From: Calliopum simillimum
Taxonomy: Eukaryota > Arthropoda > Insecta > Diptera > Lauxaniidae
NCBI GenBank assembly: GCA_951812925.1
Contig: OX638372.1
Coordinates: 6,448,001 to 6,512,000 of the forward strand
Length of the DNA stretch: 64,000 nucleotides
Direction: 5' to 3'
In this document: piece by piece, positions 35,157 to 48,145 of the stretch
How the letters are laid out: each line of letters opens with the position of its first letter
Position numbering within the stretch: position 1 is the stretch's first letter
The notes under the pieces: model-generated
What the model was told of the DNA's origin: nothing
Database searches by the model: none
What the model saw: only the letters and a program-made list of their open reading frames with translations
Made by a program: the position numbers and the translations under genes

Positions 35157-37224
35157 AATGAATGCCACTTAAAAGGAACAAAACTTCAGATTTCGGAAAA
35201 CGCTATATATTATCGAAGGAAGATGAAATTTTGGTAATTTTGGTAATTTTTCAGCCATTTTTAAAAATTATTTAACGATTATATTGATAGATTGCAAAGA
35301 TTTGCAGCACTTTAGTAAGTACATTGTTTTCAAAACTCTACGTCACTTAGTTTGTGGCACCGCTCTTACAAGTAAACCCTTGCATTGCTACATGGCCATA
35401 ACAAAAATATATCTTAAGGGTAAAGAATGAATGAAAATTGACAAAATGGAAGCCAAAAATGTTTATAAATGTTAAATGGCAAATCAATAAAATCAAGATA
35501 GACGACAAAACTGGAAAGTAACACCAAAGTCAAACCACTTGAAACCAACCAACCAACCTGCCCAAATGTCGCGCTACCAAATATACTCGTATCTATGTAC
35601 ATACTTACTCATACGAAAGATACCAAAATAAATGGCAAGTAGGAAGGAAGGATGGTGGGAAGAAAAAAAAAATTGGCTGGAAATGTAGATATGAAGGAGG
35701 AAAATAGCAAAAACACCGTTTAATACAAGCAACGAACTATATGGGCTTTTGTAGAAATACAATCTATCCAAAAAAGAATTCTTACATAAATATGTAGCTA
35801 CATATAACACGTTCATCGTCATCATCATCGTCATCGTATATTTGAGTGGGTTTTGATAGCAAAACCAAAGGCACGGAGCAAGAAAACGACAAAAGGACAA
35901 AACTCTACATATAAACATATGTACTTATATAGATATACCAAAGCATACAAACATCAATAACTTATGATTAACTTAAACGCAAAACACATTGTGGAACAAC
36001 GAACGTGCAAAACCAACCGAACCAACTCAACGAATATGAATAAGCGCAGCTGTGACTTGAGTTTGTAGATACCAGAAGATTTCTAGATGCTTCCTCGGTA
36101 AAATTAATGCGAGGCTGGCTGGCTGGCTAGTGCGCTAAATGTGGATAACCAAAATTTATCTCACAGTAGCAGTGATGACATTAGCAATGAGAACATGAAA
36201 CGTTCAGCATTTACATGGAATCAAATGAAAAAGAGAAAAAATCCTTTGATTCGTATACAAATTATATAAGTTTTAAAAAATTATCCAAAAATCGTATATT
36301 TAATTAATTATGTATTATAAAGGTTTTTTTTTTCTTGCACCTGCCCAATATTTCCGTCTTACTCCATTTTGCTTAAAAGCGTAATGAAACATTGCACAAA
36401 AGCAGATGGTTTGACAGGTAGTAGGTCCTTCAAAAAAAAAAAAAAAAAACAAAGGAGTGTTTGACATCAAACATTACACTGCGTTATTTTCCACATTTTT
36501 GCTTCGTAATGAAATTGCATGAAGTCACTAAAACTGTCGCTGATATAACTCACAAAAAATGACACATGAAATCATAATTTCTGGCATTCAAACAAAACTA
36601 AAGAAAAATAAAAAGTAAAATTGAATAAAAATTTATTCACAGTAAAGAAAAGATATGAAATCAGCTATTTTTAAGACAAATGAATCATAATAAAGGAACT
36701 TGAATGTTCAATACTGAATGAATGAAAATTGCTTGTTTGTTGTTTTGAGTTATATGACCAACTACAATATTACTAATCTTCTTTAATTATAAACATTCGC
36801 ATATTAAAATACATAAAGCTGATTTACTTTTAGTGTTTTTTTTCATATAAGAAAAATATTTTTTTGAGATCAAAAATATTTCAAAATTACTTACTTGAAA
36901 AATTATTTTTTGTTATTGCAAATAGTTATTTACTTTGTTTTAAATGGTCATAATTTCATATTTTAATGATTTCCTGTAAATCGCTATAGATTTTTTCCGT
37001 TCTATCCAACTTTTCTTGTTCTTCATTTTTACTTCCTTCTTTCCTCTTTCTTTAATTGTTTAATTGTTACCCCAAGGAAAATTATTTGGCATTCTTTTTT
37101 GAAAACATTTTTTTCAAAGAGAATTCATACAATTCGGCTTCTTAACCCCAAAACATCCCCACTCTACGATGAACATGAGCATGATTTGATCAAATTAACA
37201 AAATTTGGAAAGTAGGCGATCCGA
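35157..37224. other. Intronic stretch without gene
   Basis: CAT/CGT repeat near 35815-35838, GGCT repeat near 36113-36128 and an A-run near 36431-36449. Nothing further recognised. Confidence 0.4.
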
Positions 37225-37398
37225 ATTTTTTCCTGGCCAAAAATTAAATACCCTACACTGCAGTATTTTAAAATGTTTACTTCTATGGGAGCTGCCACGC
37301 CCTCTTATCCGAATTCACCTTGTGTTTGTCTACAACTGGCATTCACTATCTTTAATGTCTGAATGAAAGTTGGTTTTATTATCTCAGATAAGGCTATT
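37225..37398 (-). mobile_element. DINE Helitron fragment, minus strand, 3' part
   Basis: CCTGGCCAAAAATTAAATAC and CCCTACACTGCAGTATTTTA are the complement of the 3' block, with the hairpin half lost. GGAGCTGCCACGCCCTCTTA at about 37290 is a central-unit head. The fragment ends where the minisatellite and pogo-like copy begin. Confidence 0.7.
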
Positions 37399-37424
37399 AG
37401 TATAGGGTTAAACCGGGAAATGTG

Positions 37425-37812
37425 TCACTCCTAGATGATATGGCATCCCTAGATGATATTTCACCCCTAGATGATATGTCACCCCTAGAAGATATGGCAC
37501 CCCCAGATGTTATGGCATCCATGGATGATATGGCACCCCTAGATGATATGGCACCCCTAGATAATATGGCACCCATAGATGATATGGCACCCATAGATGA
37601 TATGGCACCCCTAGATGATATGATACCCCTAGATGATATGATATCCCTAGATGATAAGACACCCCTAAATGGTATGGCACCTTAGAGGATATGGCACCCC
37701 TAGATGATATGAAACCCTTAGATGATATGGCATCCTTTGATGATATGGCACCCTTTTATGATATGACACCTTTTTATGATATGACACCCTTAGATGATAT
37801 GGTACCCTTAGA
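37425..37812 (+). repeat. 18-bp minisatellite, ~21 units
   Basis: The unit CCCCTAGATGATATGGCA repeats with few changes. Being a multiple of three, it keeps an open frame of PLDDMA repeats that I do not regard as a gene. The unit in complement matches the terminal motif of family POG-B (TGCTATATCATCTGGGGGT at about 60733), suggesting origin by amplification of that terminus. Confidence 0.95.
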
Positions 37813-38298
37813 TATGACACTCCTTTAAATTTTATTACGTACAGCTTTCGTAGCATTCAAATTTGGACAAAATTTAATTTAGTTGAGCTAAAGACTTCGT
37901 GGTAAATGGTTCGTTTGGATCCAGTTGCGATATATTCGGAATCCGGCGGACTTTTTTTATGCATATATTTCGAAAGGTGAGTTTTTGATACAGTTATAAA
38001 GTGCATATATCAAAATAATCCGAATTGAATGTGATTTTGTGTTTGAATGAATACAACCACGAATGAACATATTTATTCGTTTATTCGAAATGCACCAAAA
38101 AGGAGATATGCCGCCGAATTTCTGAGGGTTACATGGTTCGGGTGCCATTTCTCCCTTAACATATTATGAGGTTTTTGCTATTGTTTTAAGAAACTCTATG
38201 GATAAACTGAATACGAGTAACAGACAGAATTGGCTTCATTGACTTCAAAGAACTCTAAGCCGAATACAAGAAAATAAACGGCAACTTCTTCTGATAAT

Positions 38299-38571
38299 GT
38301 GGTCCAGCAGAAAAAGAAAACCTTGAAGAGGAAAACACAACCAATGCAATGTATAGTGGTTCTAAGGACGAGGACTTATAGTATAAACGAAAGATGGTTA
38401 GTTAGAAGTTATGATTCTTCCGATAAAGGTGAAAAAAACATTTTACTCCAAGATGAATCTGATGGTTGCTTTGGATGTGGATATGGATGGGTAACTCCAC
38501 GCCCCCGAAATATTTCTTCCTTGCTAAGCGGCTCAAATACCTTCTCTTTAAAGGATCAGAATCCTTTTTGA
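38299..38571 (+). pseudogene. pogo/Tigger-like transposase C-terminal tail, relic
   Basis: The frame holds a basic segment (KKKTLKRKTQPMQ), an acidic stretch (SYDSSDKGEKN; LLQDESDG) and CFGCGYGWVTPRP. The counterpart in the copy at 62.4-62.6 kb (minus strand) reads CVGCGEDYAKTTKPDD followed by a degenerate IQ-AMC. That is the Cys-rich C-terminal motif known from pogo/Tigger-type transposases (C-x2-C, later WIQC..C). Only this tail remains, without the DDE core, so it is inactive. Assignment is moderate and rests on the pairing of the two copies. Confidence 0.5.
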
Positions 38572-38580
38572 AAAAGTTCG

Positions 38581-40811
38581 AAGTTACATTTTAATATAGA
38601 AGAGTGACAATTCTGAGGAAGCTGTCAGATTCAGCGTCGAAAAGTATGACAAAGAAATAAAAAGTTCATTACATTTTTTTATGTGTTTATTTTTGGGAAC
38701 AATTTTTGTGTGGCTTACGCTAAGAGCACCTTGACATTTTCAACATTTAACTCTAACTACAGCAGGGTATAAAACATTTATGTATATTGATTGTTCCAGA
38801 GCCAGAATCATATTTCGAAAAATGTTTTTGGTATGTTTTGAGAAAACACTCTGTGGCGTCACTTTGTTATATTTTTTGGTAAAGTTAGGGTCCTTCATAT
38901 AATGCCGCCTACATGTATTCAACTTTATTTTAAAGGCGTAGTGAATATTTTGAATAGAGACCTAAGTTGAGAAAATCAATAAAACATATCATTTAGGTGG
39001 AAACTCTTTTTATTTGCAAAATTTTACAACAGAGTACGCATTATAATGTACTTTGACGTTTCTGATATTTCTCTTCATGTGGATGCTATTCCTGCGTCAA
39101 TTGTAGCTATCCCCACCCACGGTTTTACAGTTTCTGGTTGTTCTTTAATTTTTTTTTGCTTCGACTATATAGCATAATCGGTTATATTTATGTACACAAG
39201 TGCAAACACACACTCATACGCAAACAGACAAACACACTTATGTAATTGTATATAAGCGTGCATGTATGTCTGTATACATGTATGTAGATCTGTTTCTTGT
39301 ACATACAAATTTTCAGGTACCCACACGGGTACTGACGTAGAAGCAGCTACCATTTAAAGGAACCGAACCACAGGGCGGATGCGAATGTTTTACTTGGTTT
39401 ACTTTTACTAGTGTTGAATTCTTGTTGTCGTGTTCCTTTATTTCGTTGTTGCTTTTGTATATATTAAATTCCATCGAAATGGATGAAATTTGATTAATGT
39501 CCTTGTAGATATTGCTGTTGTTGTATAATAGTGCACGCAGCATCATACAATTGCAATTTCATATATGTATTATATGATGTGTGTGTGTGTTATTTGTGTG
39601 TATGCATGCGCCTGCACTATATTGCAGATTATTGATACATACACACGCTTAACAGTGTCCACGCTAAATATCAAATTTAAATAACTTAATTTTAATCAAT
39701 TTCAATTGCTATTTGATCATCCTTGCACTACAGTGCATACCGCACGCACCATCATGCACTCATACAATTAAACGTAACGTAACGCAATACAACGCAACTA
39801 AACTTAAAACACAACGTCATCCAACATTCGAATGCAAAATTTCCACACGCAAGGTAGCAGCATTAAAATGCACCCACTAGAAAGTGCATCCAGGATACTT
39901 GTGCACCTAGGCAGCGCAGCATCTATTTCATGCTACTCTTCACTCATACCTTCCCGCCTTCTTCTAAATATTCACTTTTTGGTCGGGCAGTTTATATATT
40001 TCCATCATAAAACCATCCCCACCGCCCAATCCGTTTCTCATTCTCCTCTTTCTATAATTCAACACACACTCTCATCTCTCTCTCTCTCAGTATTTTGTTA
40101 ACTATTTTTTTTTTCTATTTTACTAAACCATCCAGCGGCCGACCTCGTTGCACTTACGTTTAGTATCCTAGAAATTTCTCGCTATAACAAACACAATCCT
40201 ATACTTCGTTCACCACGACACGCAGCACCCGAATCTATCACTCATTTTCCACTTTTGACGACGACGACATGCCTGCCTGGTTTTGTTGCGTATTCGCCAA
40301 CGGGCCATATTCCAGATTTAATGCATTTTCCTCCTTCAATTTCTTGCATCACCCCCCCAAAAAACAGCCCACCTTCTTTGCCCTGCCGCTTGCATTAAAC
40401 TTTGCCTGCCGGCCTGATTGCTTCAGTTCTGTTTATTTTTTGTTATAACACTCAATCAAAAAATATTTGTTGTATCTTTGTATGTATGTAAATTTATTCT
40501 TCCTTTCTCAAAATTTTATGAAATTAAATTTTATAAAATTCCAAAATAAATTTGCTATTATGAGTGAGTACTAACTTTAATACTGAGTAGCTCTTCATCA
40601 GCAAAAAAACCTCCAAAATTTAAGTATTTGCTTTTGATGTAGGCATCGTTATTAGCACTCCCAGAAAGACTCGGACTTTTGGAACTGATTCATAATCGCT
40701 GACGAGTGTAAATTTAACATTTTTGCCTCTGATGGCATGACATACGTAGCCGGAAACCTAATACTGAGCTCCATAGCAAATGCCACGGAGACCTTACATG
40801 TATGTTGGGCA
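38581..40811. other. Intronic stretch without clear gene
   Basis: GT and CATG-type microsatellites near 39190-39290 and 39579-39605; pyrimidine-rich at 39950-40110. A short non-repetitive frame at 40737-40850 runs into a Helitron fragment and I cannot name it. Confidence 0.35.
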
Positions 40812-40919
40812 AACCCGGGATATGTGGCACCCATCCCATATAAGCAAAATTTTCAAAATACTGAGTGCAGTGTAGGGTATTTAATGATTGGCCAGGCCAA
40901 AGGCAATACCCTTATTAGT
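40812..40919 (+). mobile_element. DINE Helitron fragment, 3' end
   Basis: A central-unit remnant (CCCATCCCATATAAGCAAAA) is joined to the 3' block: GTGCAGTGTAGGGTATTTAA, hairpin TTGGCCAGGCCAA and terminal TTAG (CTAG in the fuller copy). Confidence 0.75.
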
Positions 40920-41033
40920 AAGTGATCAGAATACATTGTATTCATACTGTTGAACGGCGTGCGGTCCGAAAATAATATAAATTATTTAGTCGTAAAAAAC
41001 ACTTTATACCCTTATTAGTTTTTTTTTGCTCGT

Positions 41034-41134
41034 CAACAACAAACACTATATTTCAACAACATGTCAAAAGCATTTTTCAAGGTTGTTGTAATTCCGAGAA
41101 ATTTGGGAAAAATTTAAATATTATGTTTGTTGTA
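41034..41134. mobile_element. Short MITE, copy 1
   Basis: Begins CAACAACAAACACTATATTT and ends with the complement-like AAATATTATGTTTGTTGTA. Shares TTGTAATTCCGAGAAATT with the copy at 44.8-45.0 kb. An ACAACAAACA inverted repeat marks the ends. Confidence 0.5.
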
Positions 41135-44100
41135 GGTGAGCCAGAATCCTGCGCTGACTACACTTGGCGCAGGATTTTGAAACGCTGACACGCTTGATCT
41201 AGATGGTAGTCGAAATGGGATTGATTAGATATGTCTCGTTAGACTTTGAACCTTAGCCTGGGATATGCGGCTGTGGGGCAGTTCTTGAGGACTCATTCTA
41301 TGTGTCGTGCGATTGCCCTCTTAACGAAGATATCCGCGACCACGATTGCGTAAGCTAACCATGTTTACCTCAGAGGTGTATAGTTCCAGACGTGGTCTGG
41401 AGGATAAGCAATTTGATGTCATTTTGTGTTTATAATGAAATCATACAAGGAACATTTTTTTAGAACTTCTCAACTAATTATATCCTATTTCTGTGCTTTT
41501 GACCACTTTTTTTCTCTCTTTGTCTCTCTCTCCAAAAACTATGTTATAAAGGGTTAAATTGATCTACAAAAATATTTTATCGAAAATATCATTAGGATTC
41601 ACCTAAAGCAAGAAATGCTTAAAACACACGAATAATGTATGAAAAATGCAATAAGTAGAATTCTGCAGGAGAATGATTTTTCCGATGAAATTATTTTTCA
41701 GTGTAATGCATTTGTGAAATATTATCCTATTTGTCAAATATAAATAGCTTTAAAAATATTACGTGGAACAAGTCTTGTTGAAAATAAAATATATTTCCAA
41801 GTTAACAAATGAGATTCGAATGTCTGTATTGCATATATGATATATGCAAGTATTGTTTCGTTTGTTTCAAGGAAGCAACATCAGCAGCGAATAGAGTTGA
41901 GTCCTTACATTTCGTGCGTTCTCGCATGTTGTTAAAGTTCCTGCGGCTGTGTTGCTGTTTTTGTTTTGTTCTTTAACATTCCAAATTCATTTTGGATACA
42001 TTTTCGTTAATTTTCGGGGATGTTCTCCACATAATAGCAGCAACAGCATCAACACGAGCATATTCATTGTCAAAGGACGAAGAGGGGGAACAGAGGAGTG
42101 ATGCGAAGGCTGCACAGTGAAATATATTATACATTTAAAAGGAAAGCTGTTTGTTGTCGCTGAAATATTTATCATTTTTAAATCCGCTGTGTATTTTGTG
42201 ATCAAGAAAAAGTCCTGCCGAGTTTGTGCTTTTTCACACTGTGAAACATCCAGGATAGGTCGCTCGTATAAATGCGCGTTGCTGGTCTTGTTGCCAATTG
42301 AAGCGACCGACTTCAAATTCAGCTGCTTTTTGATATTTGTGTTTTTTTTTTTTTGCTGTTCCTCAATTTTTTTTGCGATTTCCAGTTTCATTTCCATTTT
42401 TGAATTTTCCAGTTAACAGACTCGCTATGAATCCTTCTTCATTGGCAGCGATTGTTGTTGGCCGGGTTGTTGGTGACTGTTGTTGTTGTTGTTGCTACTT
42501 GTGTGGGTTAATATTTTCCGCATTTGTTTCATTTCAATTTTTTCTTCTACTTATTTTCTTGCCTTGATGGTAGCTGGCGTTTCATAAAAGGTCCATGGTG
42601 CTATGTATTTCATTTGTCGTAGTTGTTAAGGATCTTACAATCCCCATACCGAACAGAGGTGGTCTATTTTGTAACTGTGTGTGTGTGTATTATCCTTTGG
42701 CCGAGCGCCGCGTGTGTATGTTATCCTTTTCTTGTGTGTTTGCTTTTTTCGCGTTTTCTTTAAACGTTGAAAAATTTTGTCGTATTCGTCATTGCTGCCG
42801 TCTTCGCGTTGTCGCCATCAACGCCTTGCTTGTCATTTCAGCTCGTTGCTTTCATCGAAGGACGAAGGACATTCATACGCATTGCTTTATTTTTTATTTT
42901 TGCTTTGAATTGAGATGAAGAAATTCTTGCCGTCTTTTTCGCACGTTCATATATTGCATAGCGTGATATTGCTCTCATTTACACGGCTGCATTTGTTGTG
43001 AATATGTATATCCTTAAAGGTAAATTTTTTGTTTTGTACTCTTAAAGAAAATGTAAACTGCATAAAAAACAAACAAAAATTAAAAAAAAAGTTTTAATCA
43101 TAGTTTAAACTGCAATATACCCTGTATTCATAGTTGGATACAGTGCTCCCACAATAATCTTAACATCAGAATGTTGTTTTTCCATTTTCGACCATACAGA
43201 CTAAAACTTTGTACAGCCTTCAGATGGTCTACCACTTTTATTGCAATAAACATGGGGTCTGTCAAGTTTTAATATTACATGTGTAGTATTTATAAGAACT
43301 TCGTCAAATTTACGAACATCTCCATTCTTTTGTTTTTATCGCTACTCTCACTGTACTTTTTTGGTTAATTTTTTTCAAAGGGTCAGTCCGCCTCTTGATT
43401 TTGTCAAGTGCACATGCGTTTTTACTTTGCGAAGTGGGTAGTCGTATTAGTCGAAACTACTAACAGTGGCGTTAGTGTCTTTATATTTTTGTATAGAAAA
43501 CTGATTTTTAATGATTTTTAAAGATTATGTTAGTCGATTCGACTACTAATTTTGCTTTGCTCTTTAATTTGCTTGCTATTCTTTCTGTCTTTATTTTTTC
43601 GTTTTCTTTTTTTATACGAAGTATAAAAGTGAGGTTTTCGTAATTATGAGGAGCTATTGGTTAAATTTTAGTTCGTGTTAGTCGAATCGACTAACATTAT
43701 TTTAAACGTATAAAAATATGCATAAACATATAGGGTTAAAGTAATTTTTTATTATGGCATTTTCGAAAAAAAAAACTTTTCAACACATCTTTGTTTCCTA
43801 GATTTTTGGAATGTACATGCCATTCATTTTGTTCACTAATTTGGGAGCGAACTGTATATGTGTTTGTGTTGCGAGTTAAAAAAGGATTCGCCAGCAGCAG
43901 CTTGTTCGCGTTTCCTACGTCTATTTGTTTTTCTTTTTTGCGTTGCCTCTCACCATCCCCCCCTCTTTTCCCTAAGCTGAACTGATTCATTCTCATTCAT
44001 ATAAAGGAAAAAGCAATAATAAAACAGCAAGCGAAGCGAACGAATTTTAGGGAGGTAAAAAAAGAGGCGCCACCGGGGGAAAACGCAACAGCAGCAGCAT

Positions 44101-44761
44101 AAAGGACATGCTTACACGCACACATACAAACACACAAACTCATGTATGCGAAGACAACGACGACGACGAAAAACCGTGTGTAATGTTGTGTTGAATCTTT
44201 GGGTGTGGCAGTTGTTTCCTATTTTATTATCACCAACATTTGTTTCTTTGTATTTTGCTTATATTGTCATTTTGCGTTGTTGTGTCTTTTCGTAATATCT
44301 ACTACCCATTCCCAAAAATTTTGTAACCCATATGCCTTGTATATCTCCTTCCACCATGCACCTTTGAATCATGTTTTGTTTTTTCGATTCCCAACGTTTT
44401 GCTAACATATATTGAACTCGTAATAATTACAATAATTTTTAGTATAAAAAGTATGCCTTGAATTTTAAAAATATATTACTGAATTCCTTAAACAAAGATA
44501 TTCCTAACAGCTTAAAATTTATCGCTTAATTTAACTAATCAACGTATCGGCGAAAAACTTTCTGTGTATTTCACTCATTAGACTCCAATGAAAATATAGA
44601 AATTACACCTAGAGCTTGGAATGGAATTCTTTTGTCACTGCGCTAGCTAATCGCCTATATTGTTATAACAATCAGAATTGGCCACGTTAAAGTTTATTTC
44701 GCATAGATTTCATACCAATTCGAACCATTTGTGACTGTCAACGTTTCAAAATCATTGAGCC
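41135..44761. other. Intronic stretch without gene; short GC-richer block at its start
   Basis: 41135-41410 is GC-richer with no recognisable frame and may be a TE relic. GTT repeats occur at 42479-42494. Short palindromes near 43530 and 43678 are listed separately. Frames at 42000-42420 on both strands lack family motifs. Confidence 0.35.
43530..43694. repeat. Pair of TTAGTCGA palindromes
   Basis: TTAGTCGATTCGACTA (43530-43545) and TTAGTCGAATCGACTAA (43678-43694) are each palindromic around one central base. A half-related TTAGTCGAAACTAC lies at about 43448. They could be ends of a tiny inverted-repeat element or paired protein sites. Confidence 0.45.
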
Positions 44762-44959
44762 TACAACAAACACAATATTTCAATATTTTTCAAATTTCTC
44801 GGAGTTCCTACACCCATGAAAAACGACTGATAAGCCACTACTTTGCATCAACTTTGAGTTTGTTTCTTGTGTGAATAAAACAAAAAACAGAATCAATTAT
44901 TTATGGGTGTTGTAACTCGAAGAAATTATGAAAATTTTTTAAATATTGTGTTTGTTGTA
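44762..44959. mobile_element. 198-bp MITE, copy 2
   Basis: The left end TACAACAAACACAATATTTC and the right end AAATATTGTGTTTGTTGTA are inverted repeats that extend about 60 bp inward to CTACACCCATGAA / TTTATGGGTGTTGTAA. A partial third end follows to about 45009. Confidence 0.75.
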
Positions 44960-46944
44960 TTGTAATTCCGAGAAATTAAAAAAATATTGAACTATTCTAT
45001 ATGTTGTATGCTAACACCCTTGCTATACACCCTGCATCTACTAAGGTGCTATTGACATCCATGCTGTATCTTCTGTCCTCTAATTAGACCACGGTTTTTT
45101 CATTCAATACACTAATATCAAGACTCAAAGATCTCATTTCCTGCGTTTATTTTATTAAATGGCTTTAAAAAATGTTTCATTTCTAACAATTTCATTATGT
45201 TAATGCTTTTAAAAATGAATTACCGTCAATCAACATTTATCTACATAAAAACTTTAATTCTTCTGGTTAGTTTAAAGAATAATTTCCTGATTTTTTTGTT
45301 TTTTCCTTCAGTCTGTTCCTTTTTTTTTCGTGTTTGCCATATAATTCCCTTTTCTCGGCAACCCTGTCCCACAAGTACAACACCACTTCACCACCCACAA
45401 ATGTAGCTTACTTTCGTTGTTTCACATTAAATCCTTGTTTCATTTTATTTTAACTACTCTTTAAACATTTTCTCACACAGTCACAAACTAACAAACACAC
45501 ATACACCCTCACACAGACAAAAAATACGAATAGGGTCGTCGTCGCTTATGAACGTGGTGAATGAGGTGAATTTTCGTGTGGCATTTGCTTTCCGGTGCTG
45601 TTCCGGTTACATACAAATAAAATAAAATGAATTACACACAGTCTGTCGGGAAAGAAAAACTTGAAAAGAGTAATGACTGGGAGGGAGGGGTGCTCAAAAT
45701 AGAAGGAGCTTCCTATCTAAGTTACCAAAAATTTTTCAACTAAACAATTGTGGATTCATTGTGGCTTTAAGAAATAATGGGTGTTGGTGTGGCGTGCATT
45801 CTGTGGGTATAGACGGGTGTTTTGGGTAGCCAAGTAAAATGTGTTAAAATTATACAGCAGGCTAACGATTCTGCTGCTGCTACCATAAAGTATGAGGTTA
45901 TGCGAGGTGAATAAAGGATGAAAAAGTTGCAAAAAACAAAAAAAAAAAAAAAATCACTCCAACAACAATAATGGGAAAAACCGTGGAGTTTGTACTGAAA
46001 CGTGCGAAAACACGAAGACAGACAGACGGCGCTCGAGGGCGAACACGAGACGACAAAGTACAGACTATCATAGGAGTACAGAACCGCCAGGCCAGGACAG
46101 AACGATTGCTAAACTCTTGTCATGTCGTGGCATGACGTTATTGCAATATGACTCCAAACGCTTGCTACTATGTGTCGTGCTTTGGGTGGTAGATGGTGCA
46201 CAGTATGACCTGTTGTGCTGATGTAACTAACGAAAATGCGAGAGTAAAAAAATGTTTCATTGGAAATTGGAAATAAAAAGCTGCTGTATAACTAAGATTT
46301 GAACAAAATTAAAATAAATAATACGCTGAGGACTGGCTTGCAAATTGCATTTCTAGAAAAAAGATTTATAAACATTTTACACTGCCTAAGACTATTAGTG
46401 ATGAGAAATTTGGTCTCGAAAAAGTATCAAGACTGCTATTCGGTCTTTGTAATTTATATTTAATAAAGGATACGCGCCCATTTTGAACATCAAATCATCT
46501 CTCAATACAGAACTTGGGATATTAAAAACCCAACCCAAAATAAGGCTAAAAAATTTTGCCTACTCAACACTCTTTAGAAATTTTCTCTGGACCAAGACCG
46601 TGACCAAGATCAAAACTCAGTATAAAAACCTATACCAAGACTGCTATGATTTTGGTCTTGGCTTGCTCAACATTAAAAACTGGATTGGTTTATCCAGTGA
46701 GGGAAGTTCAATCATCTATACCAACTGCTTGGTATCGTAGCAATCTATAGTATGATTCTTATCCTTTCATAGTTTCCATAGCTCTCTAAGATTTTTCTCT
46801 AATTGGCTCATTTATAATAACTGACTTCAATTCTCGTACGCTCAGGAACTATCCTCAGCGTTCATTTTTTTATGGCTTTTAAAAAAATTGTTCAAAAAAT
46901 ATACGGTTTTTTATTTTTTTATGAAATGTGTGTTATTTGGCTTA
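44960..46944. other. Intronic stretch without gene
   Basis: A-run near 45938-45952. The 85-residue frame at 46483-46740 contains an internal ACCAAGACCGTGACCAAG-type echo and no family motif. No element recognised. Confidence 0.4.
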
Positions 46945-47125
46945 TTGCTCTTTATATTTGTGCCAAATTTCATTCCTATGCGGCCATTTTCTGACTTATG
47001 TTCAATTTTTTTTTAGAGGCGTCTCACCGCCCATTACATATGTGCCAAATTTCATTCCTATGCGTCAGTTTCTGAGATATGTTGAATTTTGTTTTTTAGG
47101 GCCGTGGCGCCGCTCGTTTTTATAG
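46945..47125 (+). repeat. Two tandem units with TGCCAAATTTCATTCCTATG
   Basis: Copies at 46961 and 47043 (period 82 bp) with GGCG...CACCGCCC heads between. Similar phrases (TACCAAATCTC) occur at 47.76, 49.95 and 50.06 kb and complemented at 52.5 kb. Confidence 0.65.
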
Positions 47126-47215
47126 GCTAACCTGCAAATTATGTATATCGAAATCGGTCAAGTGAACTTAATTTTTATATATTAGATTAAAATACCATAT
47201 GAAGAAACCAATATC

Positions 47216-47870
47216 TTTTATATGGGCATTCCTCAGATGACGAACGTGAACGTCGTACATATTTAAAGTGCAAAAAAGTGGAAGTAAAACATATTTTTAT
47301 TTTAGTTTTTACTTTACATTATAGCTCTTAAGAAGCACTATATTAGTGCTATCTTTAATAGCAGGCGAAGTTCTGATTCCAAAATACACGCAAAAAAGAC
47401 ACGAAACGAACGTGACAAAAATAGAAGTAGTTTTCGTGCCTATTCAAAGAAAGTTAGAATTCAGCGAAACAAGTCAGATTTTTTTTAGTGCGACTAATCT
47501 TAGAATCTTATGCAATAATGTTACTTTATAATATATTTTGTTTAATTCAAATATCTTCTGTACTTTTCTTTGTTTTGATCATAATCTAAATCGGTACGTG
47601 ACAATATGAACGCGACATTTTTTCCATCATAAAATTTTAAATTGAAAATCTTTCAAAAAACCAGGACTTCCCAGCGAATGTTGGATCACCTTATCTTGTT
47701 AAGCTGAGGTGACATCACCAATTTTTCCAAAGGATGTCATTTGTCCCTATCCATTTTATATGTGTACCAAATCTCTTAAATAATATTTTTTTTTTATGGG
47801 CGTGGCATCGCCAATTTTCCCAGAGAATATTATTTGTCCTGGCGCTCTGTATATGGGGAAATCTCAGCAA
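47216..47870 (+). repeat. Unknown ~0.5-kb repeat, copy 1, plus trailing tandem units
   Basis: From TATGGGCATTCCTCAGATGA to about 47775 this matches the reverse complement of 52445-53015 throughout, including CAAAAAAGACACGAAACGAA, TTTTCGTGCCTATTCAAAGA and TGTTGGATCACCTTATCTTG. The trailing part joins the CCAATTTTTCC / TACCAAATCTC units. Both copies keep open a stretch of about 40 residues containing KRHETNV and KIEVVFVPIQRK. No protein family recognised. Confidence 0.75.
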
Positions 47871-48145
47871 GTGTGGCTTTTTCGAAAAAAAAAAGTTATT
47901 TTTCAAACATGTAGCACCCTTTTTTGGACCGCGAATTATTAATTTGAGATACATTAGAAGTATTTACAGCCAGCGTTACTGGCTTTTTTCGATCGCCTCC
48001 CCCAATATCGTCAAAAATCTCGCGTCACGGTGTTTGTGTTTGAACTCCTCTGAAACGGCTCGACCGATTTTTATGAAATTTTTTTTTGTATTTGGTAGAT
48101 ATGGAAATCGGTTATAAAGTATATTTTATTCCGCAAGAGTGTATA
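47871..48145. other. Spacer between repeat blocks
   Basis: A-run near 47886; a phrase at 47842-47880 (ATATGGGGAAATCTCAGCAA) recurs in complement near 49915-49940. No gene. Confidence 0.4.

Larger units (their letters stand above)
37399..38580 (+). mobile_element. pogo/Tigger-like family POG-B, copy 1, with expanded terminal repeat
   Basis: The segment 37940-38160 is the reverse complement of 62830-63010 in copy 3: GGTTCGGGTGCCATTTCTCC against GGGAGAAATGGCACC, and CCGAATTGAATGTGATTTTG against its counterpart. The segment 38240-38500 matches copy 3 in the same relative orientation (TCTGATAATGTGGTCCAGCA). The side that should carry the terminal repeat holds an 18-bp minisatellite instead (37425-37812). 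The far end is not found. Family label local. Confidence 0.65.

Noticed and set aside
37422..37685. PLDDMA-repeat frame as a repeat protein
   Set aside because: The 18-bp minisatellite forces an open frame; no start context, and the array matches a transposon terminus.
37425..37812. CRISPR-like regularly repeated array
   Set aside because: Units are contiguous with no unique spacers, and the genome is eukaryotic.
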